64,000 bases of DNA, taken from an uncultured SAR86 cluster bacterium. Lineage in GTDB: Bacteria > Pseudomonadota > Gammaproteobacteria > Magnimaribacterales > AG-339-G14. Where the stretch lies: contig CACMTR010000001.1 of the NCBI GenBank assembly GCA_902616715.1, positions 124,001 through 188,000 on the forward strand. The letters run 5' to 3'. Below, in pieces: positions 41,533 through 50,561 of this stretch; position 1 is the stretch's first letter; the number at the start of each line of letters is the position of its first letter. Both the position numbers and the translations under genes were made by a program. The notes beneath the pieces are model-generated. The model ran no database searches, was not told where the DNA came from, and saw only the letters and a program-made list of their open reading frames with translations.

Positions 41533-42948
41533 ATGGCTGAAAAATCGTATGTATTTAATGATACAGAAACAACTGGACTTAATACTTGGTTTTCTCAAAT
41601 CATTCAAATAGGTTCAGTTTTAACCGATAATCAATTCAACGTTGAAGAAGAGTTAAATTTAAACTCTAAAGTTCTCCCTTGGGTTGTTCCTACAAAAGGT
41701 GCGTATGAGACCCATAAACAAACTAAAAATCTAAATGAAGGAATGTCTCATTTTGACATGATGCATTTCTTAAAAAATAAATGGCTAGGTTGGGGGAAAA
41801 CAAAGGAGCTAGTTCACGTTACGTATAACGGGATGAAATTTGATGAAGAATTATTTCGAAGACAATTTTATTGGAATTTGATTGATCCTTATTTGACAAC
41901 CAACGTTAATGGATCTTCCCGAGTCGATTTGATGGTAATAATATTTCTCATAGCAAATTTTTTTTCAGATAAAGTCAAAATACCAACTGATGATGAAGGC
42001 AACTTAAGATATAAACTTGAAATGGTGGCTGAAGCGAATGGTATTTCATCTTTAAATGCTCATGATGCTGTAGTGGATTCTTATTTGATGATCAATCTAG
42101 TAAGGTTAATCAATGAAAAAATTCCTCAACTCTGGGAGTCGGCTGTTAAAACTGCGACAAAAAAGGATTTCATTACATCAATTAATAAAGAGCCGTTTTC
42201 TATGTTGGCAGAAATTGTTAAAGGCCAAGCTTTTAATTATCCAGTTTTTCCATGTGCACAAAACTCTAAAAAACCAAATGAAGTTTTGTTAGCGGACCTT
42301 TATTTCGACCCTAAAGAGCTTTTTGAAATGTCTTATTCTGAATTAAAAGGACAGATAGGAAAATCTGGAGCTTTTAAAAAGATTGCTATCAACAAAACTC
42401 AACCGATAGTTAACGTAAATCTCATTGACAATCCTGACAAGTTTTTAGATCTTTCTTTAGAAGTTTTGGCAGATCGGGCTCAAATGATAAATGAGAACCA
42501 AGAGTTCAAGCAAAAGTTATCTCAAATTTTAGAGGACGACGATAAAACATGGCCAGAGAAAAATATAGTTGAACAAAAAATCTATGATGGGTTTAGTTCG
42601 AATGCTGACAAACTATGGATGGAAAGATTTGAGATAAGTAATTGGGATGAAAAAGTTAAATTAATTGATGGGTTTGAAGACGAAAGATATAGAGAATTAG
42701 CTTCCAGGATTGTTTGTTATGAAAAGCCAGAATTTGCTAGCGATGAAATGTTAGAAAATTATAACAATCTAGTCAGATCAAGATTATTTACTAAAGGCCC
42801 TTGGAATACTCCTGGAGAGACTTTAGACCAAGCAACTCTAAAAGTGGAAGCGGCTATTAGAGAAACAGATGATCAAGAAAAAAAGGAAATTTATAAGCAA
42901 TTACTAAATCACTACAAAATTAAGACTGCTCAATTTTCTCAGTCTTAA
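41533..42948 (+). CDS. sbcB: Exodeoxyribonuclease I
   Basis: This 471-residue protein degrades single-stranded DNA 3' to 5' in mismatch repair and recombination. The DnaQ-fold ExoI motif is FNDTETTGLNTWFSQIIQIG (8-27), with the later NAHDAVVDSYLMI supplying the third acidic residue and His. The C-terminal SH3-like and helical domain follows with WMERF, and FTKGPWNTPGE. Its 3' end overlaps the convergent csiV gene by 29 bases. Confidence 0.93.
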   Translation: MAEKSYVFNDTETTGLNTWFSQIIQIGSVLTDNQFNVEEELNLNSKVLPWVVPTKGAYETHKQTKNLNEGMSHFDMMHFLKNKWLGWGKTKELVHVTYNGMKFDEELFRRQFYWNLIDPYLTTNVNGSSRVDLMVIIFLIANFFSDKVKIPTDDEGNLRYKLEMVAEANGISSLNAHDAVVDSYLMINLVRLINEKIPQLWESAVKTATKKDFITSINKEPFSMLAEIVKGQAFNYPVFPCAQNSKKPNEVLLADLYFDPKELFEMSYSELKGQIGKSGAFKKIAINKTQPIVNVNLIDNPDKFLDLSLEVLADRAQMINENQEFKQKLSQILEDDDKTWPEKNIVEQKIYDGFSSNADKLWMERFEISNWDEKVKLIDGFEDERYRELASRIVCYEKPEFASDEMLENYNNLVRSRLFTKGPWNTPGETLDQATLKVEAAIRETDDQEKKEIYKQLLNHYKIKTAQFSQS

Positions 42949-43693
42949 CAATTCTATAAATTATTCCAAATTTTGGGTGATCAATGTAGTGAAGTTCACC
43001 GGACTTAAGTTTTCTTGATTGTTTGAGTTGATAATTTAGTTTCATAGAATCTTCCTTGCTTAAAATTACATATTCTTCGGGAGATTCTCTCGTTAAAAAT
43101 AATCTTAATTCTTGAGATTCAGATTCTTCTACTTCATCGGCTAAGAAAAAATTAAAATCAGAATGAAGGAATCTTTTTTTATAAACATTTAAAGTTCCAA
43201 AAATTTTGCTTCCTTTAAATTTTTCTGTTTCGATCAATAGAGGTACAGAAGAATCTTCCTCGGCAATAGGTTGAAACCAAGAGAAATGACCAATGACACG
43301 ATAATCGCGGCTTTTCTCAAAAGATTCAACTTCTGATGCTAAAGAAAATTTTTCTCCAATATCTATCTCAAAAAATTTTCTATTTTCAGGTTTGGTTACC
43401 GATTTGGAATCAGTTTCTTCTTCAGCAACAATTTCTGGGGATGAAATCTCAATAAATAATTCTTCGAATTGATAATTTAAATCTAAGGTAAGCGGATCAA
43501 TAAATTCTGGGTATTTCATTGAAGAAAGAGTAAAAAGATTTTCTTCAAATTCTGCCTCAGGGATTTTAAATTTTTCTTTGGATTCAAGATTAGGAAGAAA
43601 CTTAAAAAGTATGATATCAATCCTGTAAATATTTTCCTGAGCAAAAAGAAAAGGGCTTACTAGTATCGAAAAAGTTAATATGATCAGTTTCAT
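42920..43693 (-). CDS. csiV: CsiV-family periplasmic peptidoglycan-binding protein
   Basis: This 257-residue protein has a signal peptide (about 1-18, cleaved after LFA). YRIDIILFKF and the late ELHYIDHPKFGIIYRI block match CsiV, a protein known in Vibrio to activate the penicillin-binding protein PBP1a with LpoA. The middle is acidic and variable. The location just after mfd is the typical place of this family in gammaproteobacteria, which strengthens an otherwise weak match. Its 3' end overlaps the convergent sbcB gene by 29 bases. Confidence 0.78.
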   Translation of the reverse strand: MKLIILTFSILVSPFLFAQENIYRIDIILFKFLPNLESKEKFKIPEAEFEENLFTLSSMKYPEFIDPLTLDLNYQFEELFIEISSPEIVAEEETDSKSVTKPENRKFFEIDIGEKFSLASEVESFEKSRDYRVIGHFSWFQPIAEEDSSVPLLIETEKFKGSKIFGTLNVYKKRFLHSDFNFFLADEVEESESQELRLFLTRESPEEYVILSKEDSMKLNYQLKQSRKLKSGELHYIDHPKFGIIYRIVKTEKIEQS

Positions 43694-43703
43694 ATTGTTT
43701 TAA

Positions 43704-46631
43704 TTAATTACTAAAAGATTTTAACTTATTTAAAACAAATTCTGATTTAGAATTCAGTTGATCAGGATAGTTGAAAGAAATTTCTTTCAAATTAGATTGT
43801 TTAGAAACTAAATTTGAATTTTCACTCAAAGATAAAGTGCATTTTTTATTGTCACCTCTTATCTTTGTTATAAGAAGATTACTCGATTCTATTCTTATGT
43901 GAGTTAAATTAATTAAAGTTTTAATATCTTCAGGAATAGATCCAAACCTATCTTCCAATTCTTTAATTAATTGATTCAGCGAATTAATATTTTTTACTGA
44001 GGAGAATTTTTTATAAATTTCTAATCTAACTTCAGTTTGAGGAATGAATGTTTCAGGAATGAAACCATTTTCTCCAATTTTTACCTCAAAATCTTCATAG
44101 GTTTCATCGATTCCTTCAAGAAGTTTTATAGATCTATTTATCATGGATGAAAAAAGACTTAACCCTACATAGTCTATGAGTCCACTTTGCTTTTCTCCTA
44201 AAATTTCCCCTGCTCCACGTATTTCTAAATCCCTCATAGCTAAATTAAATCCTGAGTTTAATGAATCACTAAATTTAAGAGCTTCAAGTCTAGCCATAGC
44301 ATTTTTTGATAAAGTTTTATCGGGAGTAATAAAAAAGTAAGCATAAGCCTGTCTATTTGATCTACCAACTCTTCCCCTTATTTGATGTAATTGCGATAAT
44401 CCGAAATTTTCAACACCTTCTATAATTAGAGTATTTGCATTAGCGATATCAATTCCACTTTCAATGATTGTCGTGCATAGAAGAATATCTATTTTTTTAT
44501 TGAGAAAGTTCAACATCACTTCTTTTAACTTCTTCGGAGTCATTTGGCCGTGAGCAATTTCTATTTTTGCTGTCGGAATTATCTTTCTAAGTTCAATAAG
44601 TTTTTCCTCTAGGTAAGAGACATTATTTACTAGATAAAAAACTTGACCCGATCTCGTAAATTCTCTTTCGATTGCTTCTTTGGCTAAACTTTTAGAATAA
44701 GTTGCGACTAAAGTTTCAACTGTTTTTCTTCCAGGTGGGGGGGTGCTAATAATTGATATATCTCTTACTCTAGAGAGGGCTAAATTTAAAGATCTTGGAA
44801 TAGGCGTAGCCGATAAAGAAATAGAATTAATGCCTTTAGAATATTTTCTAAGCTTTTCTTTTTGTCTCACACCAAACTTATGTTCCTCATCAATCACTAA
44901 AAGCCCTAAATCAAAAAATTCAAGTTGGTCACTTAAAAGTGCGTGAGTACCGATAATTATTGAAGTACTACCTTCACTTAAATTTTTGAAAATTGTTTTT
45001 TTTTCATTTAAAGTTTTTTCCCGCGAAATAAATTCAATTTTTATGTTTGTTTCTAAAAATCTTTCACGAAATAAATCGAAGTGTTGTCTAGCTAAAATAG
45101 TCGTAGGGGCGAGTACTGCAACTTGTTTATTATTTTTAGCACAGATAAAAGCTGCTCTGAGAGCGATCTCTGTTTTGCCGAATCCAACTTCTCCGCAAAT
45201 CAGCCTATCTTGAGGTTTCTCTGATGCAAGATCATTTTTTACTTCTGCAATAACACTAGCTTGATCGTTTGTCTCTTGAAATCCAAAACCTTTTGAGAAA
45301 GAATCTAATTCTTCTTGGTCAATAAGAAATTGCTTAGATTTATCTATTTTTCTTGAAGCTTCTGCTTCTAATAATTCTGCTGCAATATCAAAAGCCTTTT
45401 TTCTTGTTTTTTCTTTTTTTATTTTCCAGTTATTTTTTCTCAGTGAATCGAGTCTAATTTCGCTGTTACCATGATAAGGCGTAAGCAGATTCATCGAACT
45501 TATTGGAACATAAAGTGTTTCGCCTTCGGCATATTCAATAGCGAAACATTCGGTATTACTTAAATTTTTTAATCCTTTGAATATTCCAATCCCATGATTG
45601 CTATGTACAACTTTCGAATCAACTTTAAATTGGTACTGTTCTTCTTGAATAAAACTCTCTTTTTCATTTATTTTTTTTACAACTGTAGATCTATCTTCAT
45701 TAACAATATTTTTTTGGTCTTTATCAAGATCTACATTTTCAATACATATGCCTTTTTTTGCCAAGAAATCTTCTGCGCTATTAAATAGAATAGAAGGATT
45801 TAACGGAGGCCTATCTTCATTATTTATGAATTCCTCATATCTTAAGTTGATAATTTTCCAATAAGATTCTGAAGAGGCTTCTACATCTCCATAGAAAAAA
45901 ATGTCAAACTTTGAAAAGAAATCTTCAAATCTTGGCTTTTCAAGGTAGAAAAGTGGAAAGTAGGACTCTATCCCTTCAGGAAATCTGCCCTTCGAAACAT
46001 CATCAAAAATCTTTCCATCATTACTAAAATTTGATCTCCAGTTTTTTTTAAAAATAGCTATTGAGTCTGGATCAAGTGTAAAACCTTTTGAAGCTTTACA
46101 TTCATACTTATTAATTTTATGAATCCCAAGTTGTGAATCTTTATCAAAAGTCCTTATTGATTCAATAAAATTATCTTCTAAATTTATTCTTATAGGATTT
46201 CTCGAATTAATTGGAAAAATATCTATTACAGAACCTCTAATTGCAAATTCTCCTCTTGACGAGACGACTTGGACAGCTTCGTAGCCAGAAATTCCCAATT
46301 TATTTACGAGTTCATTTCTATCAATCTTTTTTTGGATTTCAAATAAATATGAAAATGAATTTATTGATGTCCTTTCAAAAAGAGGTTGTATTAAAGCATT
46401 AGTGGTCGTAAGTATAGTAATTTCTTCAGAATCAGCCTTCGAAAGTGTCTCTATTCGGTTGGAAAGGTTGTCTATATGAGGTGAAAAATTATCATATGGT
46501 AAAGTTTCAAACTCTTTGAAGATAAGAAAATTTTTAGACGAATTAATTCTTAAAAACTCAGAAACTAAGTTTAATTTAGACACATTTTCACAGATAACTA
46601 GGCTTTTTTTCTTATCTAAAATTCTATGCAT
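43704..46631 (-). CDS. mfd: Transcription-repair coupling factor Mfd, compact form
   Basis: This 975-residue protein removes RNA polymerase stalled at DNA damage and recruits UvrA. It begins with the UvrB-like domain (FETLPYDNFSPH, about 41-52), then the RNA-polymerase-interacting domain (VVHSNHGIGIFKG, 341-353), translocase with Walker A GEVGFGKTE (480-488), the DEEH box in LVIDEEHKFG, TRG region RGAGEILGEKQSG, and the C-terminal D7 domain. E. coli Mfd has 1148 residues; about 110 are missing between RPPLNPS (274-280) and VVHSNHG, where the D3 domain should be. ATG 46631 is the only good start. csiV follows. Confidence 0.93.
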   Translation of the reverse strand: MHRILDKKKSLVICENVSKLNLVSEFLRINSSKNFLIFKEFETLPYDNFSPHIDNLSNRIETLSKADSEEITILTTTNALIQPLFERTSINSFSYLFEIQKKIDRNELVNKLGISGYEAVQVVSSRGEFAIRGSVIDIFPINSRNPIRINLEDNFIESIRTFDKDSQLGIHKINKYECKASKGFTLDPDSIAIFKKNWRSNFSNDGKIFDDVSKGRFPEGIESYFPLFYLEKPRFEDFFSKFDIFFYGDVEASSESYWKIINLRYEEFINNEDRPPLNPSILFNSAEDFLAKKGICIENVDLDKDQKNIVNEDRSTVVKKINEKESFIQEEQYQFKVDSKVVHSNHGIGIFKGLKNLSNTECFAIEYAEGETLYVPISSMNLLTPYHGNSEIRLDSLRKNNWKIKKEKTRKKAFDIAAELLEAEASRKIDKSKQFLIDQEELDSFSKGFGFQETNDQASVIAEVKNDLASEKPQDRLICGEVGFGKTEIALRAAFICAKNNKQVAVLAPTTILARQHFDLFRERFLETNIKIEFISREKTLNEKKTIFKNLSEGSTSIIIGTHALLSDQLEFFDLGLLVIDEEHKFGVRQKEKLRKYSKGINSISLSATPIPRSLNLALSRVRDISIISTPPPGRKTVETLVATYSKSLAKEAIEREFTRSGQVFYLVNNVSYLEEKLIELRKIIPTAKIEIAHGQMTPKKLKEVMLNFLNKKIDILLCTTIIESGIDIANANTLIIEGVENFGLSQLHQIRGRVGRSNRQAYAYFFITPDKTLSKNAMARLEALKFSDSLNSGFNLAMRDLEIRGAGEILGEKQSGLIDYVGLSLFSSMINRSIKLLEGIDETYEDFEVKIGENGFIPETFIPQTEVRLEIYKKFSSVKNINSLNQLIKELEDRFGSIPEDIKTLINLTHIRIESSNLLITKIRGDNKKCTLSLSENSNLVSKQSNLKEISFNYPDQLNSKSEFVLNKLKSFSN

Positions 46632-46669
46632 ATGAAAAAGATTCTACTTTGGATAAAATAATCTGAGTG

Positions 46670-46675
46670 TATAAT
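46670..46675 (+). promoter_or_regulatory. Putative -10 element of the acyl-CoA dehydrogenase pair
   Basis: TATAAT lies about 45 bases before ATG 46721, with CTTTGG at a 17-base spacing as a weak -35. A GAGGT Shine-Dalgarno precedes the ATG, so this gene has a normal leader. Confidence 0.45.
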
Positions 46676-46720
46676 ACAGCTTTCAGAATGATTTCAAATT
46701 TTAATTATGAGGTATAAAAA

Positions 46721-47914
46721 ATGAATCTATCTTTTTCACCAGAAGATCTAAAATTTCAGGATGAGGTTAGAACTTTTCTAGAAAAAAACTATCCTGCCGA
46801 TGTTAAAAGGAAAATGGATAATGGCATTCCATTAGAAAGAGAAGACCATTTGAAATGGCAAAAAGTTTTAAGTAAAAAAGGTTGGTTTGCAGTAAATTGG
46901 CCGGAAGAATATGGTGGAACTGGCTGGTCGGTTACTCAAAAACATATATTTCAAAATGAATTAGCCGCTATAAATTCTCCTAATATAGTTCCTTTTGGAG
47001 TAAGCATGTGCGGTCCTGTAATTTACACTTTTGGAACTGAAGAACAAAAAGAAAAATTCCTTCCCGCCATCAGAGATAATGATGTTTGGTGGTGCCAAGG
47101 TTACTCTGAACCTGGATCAGGTTCTGATTTAGCATCCTTGAAAACAAAAGCTGAGAAGAAAGGAGACAAATACATAGTTAATGGAACTAAAACTTGGACT
47201 ACTATGGCACAACATGCTGATTGGATTTTCTGCTTGGTTAGAACAGATTCATCAGGAATTAAACAAGAAGGTATAAGTTTCTTATTAATAGATATGAAGT
47301 CTCCGGGGGTAGAGGTTAAGCCTATCATTACTATAGATGGTTCTCATGAAGTTAATATGGTCTATCTTGATAATGTTGAAGTTCCTGTTGAGAATTTAAT
47401 AGGAGAAGAGGGAGCTGGATGGAGTATTGCTAAATTTCTTTTGGCTCACGAAAGAACTGGAATAGGCGGCATTCCTCACTTAAAAAGAGAAATTAAAAGA
47501 TTGAGGGAAATTGCTAACGAGTTACCTTTGAATGATGGTTTTCTAAAAGATGACGACCTTTTTATGGATAAGTTGAATAAACTTGAAATAGATCTTTTAT
47601 CAGCTGAGTTTACAGAGCTAAGAACTTTAGCAGCTATGTCGGCAGGAGGTCACCCTGGACCTGAGTCTTCAATCTTAAAAATTGGAGGAACAGATCTACA
47701 GCAAGCACTTTCTGAATTATTTGTTGAAGCTCTAGGATATTATGCTCATCCTTTTATGAGTGAAGCAGATCTTGCATCAAATGAAAAAAGAATTGGCCCT
47801 GATTTTGCCGCAACTGCAATGCCTCATTACCTAAACTTTAGAAAAGTTTCGATTTACGGAGGAAGTAACGAAGTTCAAAGGAACGTGATTGCTAAAGCCG
47901 TTTTAGGTTTATAA
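46721..47914 (+). CDS. Acyl-CoA dehydrogenase (catalytic-type subunit)
   Basis: This is a 397-residue acyl-CoA dehydrogenase. Motifs: WCQGYSEPGSGSDLASLKT (124-142), NGTKTWTTMAQ, and YGGSNEVQRNVIAK near the end. The likely catalytic base is Glu244 in LAHERTG, in the position of isovaleryl-CoA dehydrogenase Glu (alignment from memory); YEGT is absent. It is followed after 10 bases by a second acyl-CoA dehydrogenase lacking these features, as in actinobacterial alpha2-beta2 enzymes. Electrons go to ETF. The substrate is unknown but could be a bulky or branched acyl-CoA. Confidence 0.94.
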   Translation: MNLSFSPEDLKFQDEVRTFLEKNYPADVKRKMDNGIPLEREDHLKWQKVLSKKGWFAVNWPEEYGGTGWSVTQKHIFQNELAAINSPNIVPFGVSMCGPVIYTFGTEEQKEKFLPAIRDNDVWWCQGYSEPGSGSDLASLKTKAEKKGDKYIVNGTKTWTTMAQHADWIFCLVRTDSSGIKQEGISFLLIDMKSPGVEVKPIITIDGSHEVNMVYLDNVEVPVENLIGEEGAGWSIAKFLLAHERTGIGGIPHLKREIKRLREIANELPLNDGFLKDDDLFMDKLNKLEIDLLSAEFTELRTLAAMSAGGHPGPESSILKIGGTDLQQALSELFVEALGYYAHPFMSEADLASNEKRIGPDFAATAMPHYLNFRKVSIYGGSNEVQRNVIAKAVLGL

Positions 47915-47924
47915 AAAATTTCAT

Positions 47925-49052
47925 ATGGATTTCGCTTTATCTGACGAACAGAAACAAGTTCAGGAGCTCATCACGCAGTTTATTGCTAAAGACTATCCTT
48001 TTGATGTTAGAGAAAAACTAGTTAAGTCAGAAGACGGTTTTAGTAGAGAATTCTGGAAAACTTTCGGCGAATTTGGCTTGCTAGCCATGCCTTTTCCTGA
48101 AGGAGACGGTGGATTCAATGGCGGGCCAGTTGATCTGATGGTAATTCTCGAGGCTTTTGGTACCGGTTTGATTGTTGAGCCTTACATACCAAACATCGTT
48201 TTATCAGGTCATTTGGTAAGCAAACTTGGCAGTGAAGACCAAAAAAAAGAAATACTACCTAAATTGATGTCAGGCGAACTTCAAATGTCTTTTGCCTTTA
48301 CAGAGCCACAAAGTAGGTTTGATCTAAATGATGTAACTACTTCCGCAAAACTCGATGGAGATAACTATGTGGTTGATGGATATAAAGCCGTTGTTATGAA
48401 TGGCCCAGCATCAGATAAGATCATTGTTTCATGTCGAACTTCGGGCAATCAATTGGATGAAGATGGAATTTCCCTTTTAATAATAGATAAGGATTCAAAA
48501 GGGCTCAGTTCAAGAGATTACTCTAATGTAGATGGATCAAAAGCTTCTGAAGTCACTCTTGAAAATGTTTCTGTGCCCAAAACTAATTTAATTGGTGATG
48601 AAGGTAAAGCCTTCAAAATTATTTCTCAAGTAATAGACCTAGCAACACTAGCTATATCAGCGGAAGCTGTTGGGATAATGCAAAAAATGAACGAATTAAC
48701 TCTTGAATATACTAAGACTAGAGAACAGTTTGGTCAGACTTTAAGTAAGTTTCAAGCTTTGCAACACAGAATGGTCGATACATTTATGGTTCACGAACAA
48801 ACTAAGTCACTTTTATTAATGGCTGCAGCAAAATTGAACGATAATGCGCCAGATGCGTCTAAATCTATATCGGCTTTAAAATTCCAAATTGGAAGTGCTG
48901 CTAAGCTGATAGGTGAAGAATCTATTCAACTTCATGGTGGAATGGGTGTAACAGAAGAAATGAGCATTGGTCATTACTTTAAAAGATTAACTACTATTAG
49001 AACTATTTTCGGGAATTCTGATTATCATTTAAAAAGATATTCCTCTCTTTAA
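47925..49052 (+). CDS. Acyl-CoA dehydrogenase (partner-type subunit)
   Basis: This 375-residue protein has the acyl-CoA dehydrogenase fold: MDFALSDEQKQVQELITQFI at the start, FAFTEPQSRFDLNDV in the flavin loop, TREQFGQTLSKFQALQHRM and QLHGGMGVTEEMSI. The C-terminal dinucleotide turn reads IFGNSDYHL in place of YxGTxxIQ, and no Glu is at the HER position of its neighbour. So it probably cannot act alone and forms a heteromer with the protein at 46721 (inference from known ChsE4-ChsE5-like enzymes). The GAPDH gene follows after 3 bases. Confidence 0.92.
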   Translation: MDFALSDEQKQVQELITQFIAKDYPFDVREKLVKSEDGFSREFWKTFGEFGLLAMPFPEGDGGFNGGPVDLMVILEAFGTGLIVEPYIPNIVLSGHLVSKLGSEDQKKEILPKLMSGELQMSFAFTEPQSRFDLNDVTTSAKLDGDNYVVDGYKAVVMNGPASDKIIVSCRTSGNQLDEDGISLLIIDKDSKGLSSRDYSNVDGSKASEVTLENVSVPKTNLIGDEGKAFKIISQVIDLATLAISAEAVGIMQKMNELTLEYTKTREQFGQTLSKFQALQHRMVDTFMVHEQTKSLLLMAAAKLNDNAPDASKSISALKFQIGSAAKLIGEESIQLHGGMGVTEEMSIGHYFKRLTTIRTIFGNSDYHLKRYSSL

Positions 49053-49055
49053 GAA

Positions 49056-50540
49056 ATGACAGAGATAAAGTCTGATACTAATCCAGACAAAAGAAAAAGA
49101 GATAAACCAGATAATTACCTAGATAACTGGATTGAGAGACAGTCTCTAATTGAGTCTGCAATACCTATCATTGGAAAGATGCATAGGAAAAACGTTCGAA
49201 TTCTTCTTTATGGCGCTCCTTTAATGACACTCTCTGTAATTGAAATTATGCAGTTACATAGAAAAGTTAGAGAAGCAGAAGGAAATGAATTAAGCGAATT
49301 CGAAACCTCAAAGGTTTTAGAATGCTTAGATGCTATAGATGTCGGTCCTTGCCAATTAGATATTGGAATTTTAGCTGCAGGATATATGTTTGATTCCAAG
49401 GGATTGCCTTTGGAGGAATTTGTTAAAGAGCAAGTAAAAGATGTAATCGGTATACACACACCAATCCTGGATAAGTCACAAGATTTAGTTTTGTATGGGT
49501 TTGGTCGGATTGGTAGACTTTTTACAAGACTTCTATTGGAAGACACTGGAGCAGGCGAAACTCTTTGTTTAAAAGCTGTAGTAACAAGATCAGGATCCGA
49601 TGAAGATCTTCTAAAAAGAGCAGAACTGATGCGAAAAGATTCAGTGCATGGCAGATTTAAAGGCACTATCAGAGTCGACGAACAAGAAAATGCTCTAATT
49701 ATGAACGGAAATGTTGTGAAGTTCATTTCTGCTGATAGTCCAGATAAAGTTGATTATGCGAGCTGTGGAATTTCTAACGCTATTGTTATTGATAATACAG
49801 GAATGTCATCTTCAAAAGAGGGTTTAGAAAAACACTTAAAAAATAAAGAGATAAAAAAAGTTTTATTTACTGCTCCAGTAAAAAAAGATTTAAAGAATAT
49901 AGTTTACGGAGTCAATCACGACAACATTGCTGACCAAGACACAATAATTGGAGCTGCATCCTGTACAACGAATGCAATCGTACCTGTTTTAAGCGCTGTC
50001 GATAAAGAATTTGGAATTGATAATGGTCATGTAGAGACGATACATTCCTATACTAATGATCAAAACCTTATCGATAATTACCATAGAAAATCAAGAAGGG
50101 GGAGGGCTGCAGCTCTGAATATGGTGATTACTGAAACTGGAGCTGCTAGCGCAGTTTCACAAATTTTAACTAATTTAGAAGGAAGACTTAGCGCCAATGC
50201 AATAAGGGTTCCTACACCAAATGTTTCTTTAGCAATTTTAAGTTTGTATCTTAAAAATTCTTCTAATCAAGAAAATTTTATTGAATTTTTAAAACAAACC
50301 GCTTTTCATAGTTTATTGAAGGACCAAATTGACTTTACACAATCAGCTGAAGTCGTCTCCTCTGATATTGTCGGCGGAAGATATGCCGGAGTAATAGATG
50401 GACAAGCCACTAGATGTAACAATAGAAACGCCATAATTTATTTATGGTATGACAATGAAATTGGCTACTGTGCGCAATTAATTAAAGTCGTCAAAAGAAT
50501 GGCTGGTATTAAATATATAAAATTACCTAATTTCTTATAA
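49056..50540 (+). CDS. gap: Glyceraldehyde-3-phosphate dehydrogenase, long form
   Basis: This 494-residue protein carries a GAPDH after an N-terminal extension of about 143 residues. The NAD motif is YGFGRIGR (147-154), the catalytic Cys303 lies in AASCTTNAIVP, and His330 in HVETIHSYTNDQ; the C-terminus has WYDNEIGY. The long extension is typical of the GAPDH next to nqr and mfd in Pseudomonas and other gammaproteobacteria (PA3001 type, from memory). It interconverts glyceraldehyde-3-phosphate and 1,3-bisphosphoglycerate. nqrA follows after 21 bases. Confidence 0.93.
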   Translation: MTEIKSDTNPDKRKRDKPDNYLDNWIERQSLIESAIPIIGKMHRKNVRILLYGAPLMTLSVIEIMQLHRKVREAEGNELSEFETSKVLECLDAIDVGPCQLDIGILAAGYMFDSKGLPLEEFVKEQVKDVIGIHTPILDKSQDLVLYGFGRIGRLFTRLLLEDTGAGETLCLKAVVTRSGSDEDLLKRAELMRKDSVHGRFKGTIRVDEQENALIMNGNVVKFISADSPDKVDYASCGISNAIVIDNTGMSSSKEGLEKHLKNKEIKKVLFTAPVKKDLKNIVYGVNHDNIADQDTIIGAASCTTNAIVPVLSAVDKEFGIDNGHVETIHSYTNDQNLIDNYHRKSRRGRAAALNMVITETGAASAVSQILTNLEGRLSANAIRVPTPNVSLAILSLYLKNSSNQENFIEFLKQTAFHSLLKDQIDFTQSAEVVSSDIVGGRYAGVIDGQATRCNNRNAIIYLWYDNEIGYCAQLIKVVKRMAGIKYIKLPNFL

Positions 50541-50561
50541 CACTATTCGTCTCTGCAGATA

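Noticed and set aside
49208-49726. 172-codon antisense frame inside gap
   Set aside because: It is a shadow of a well-supported GAPDH frame and shows no domain or initiation signal.
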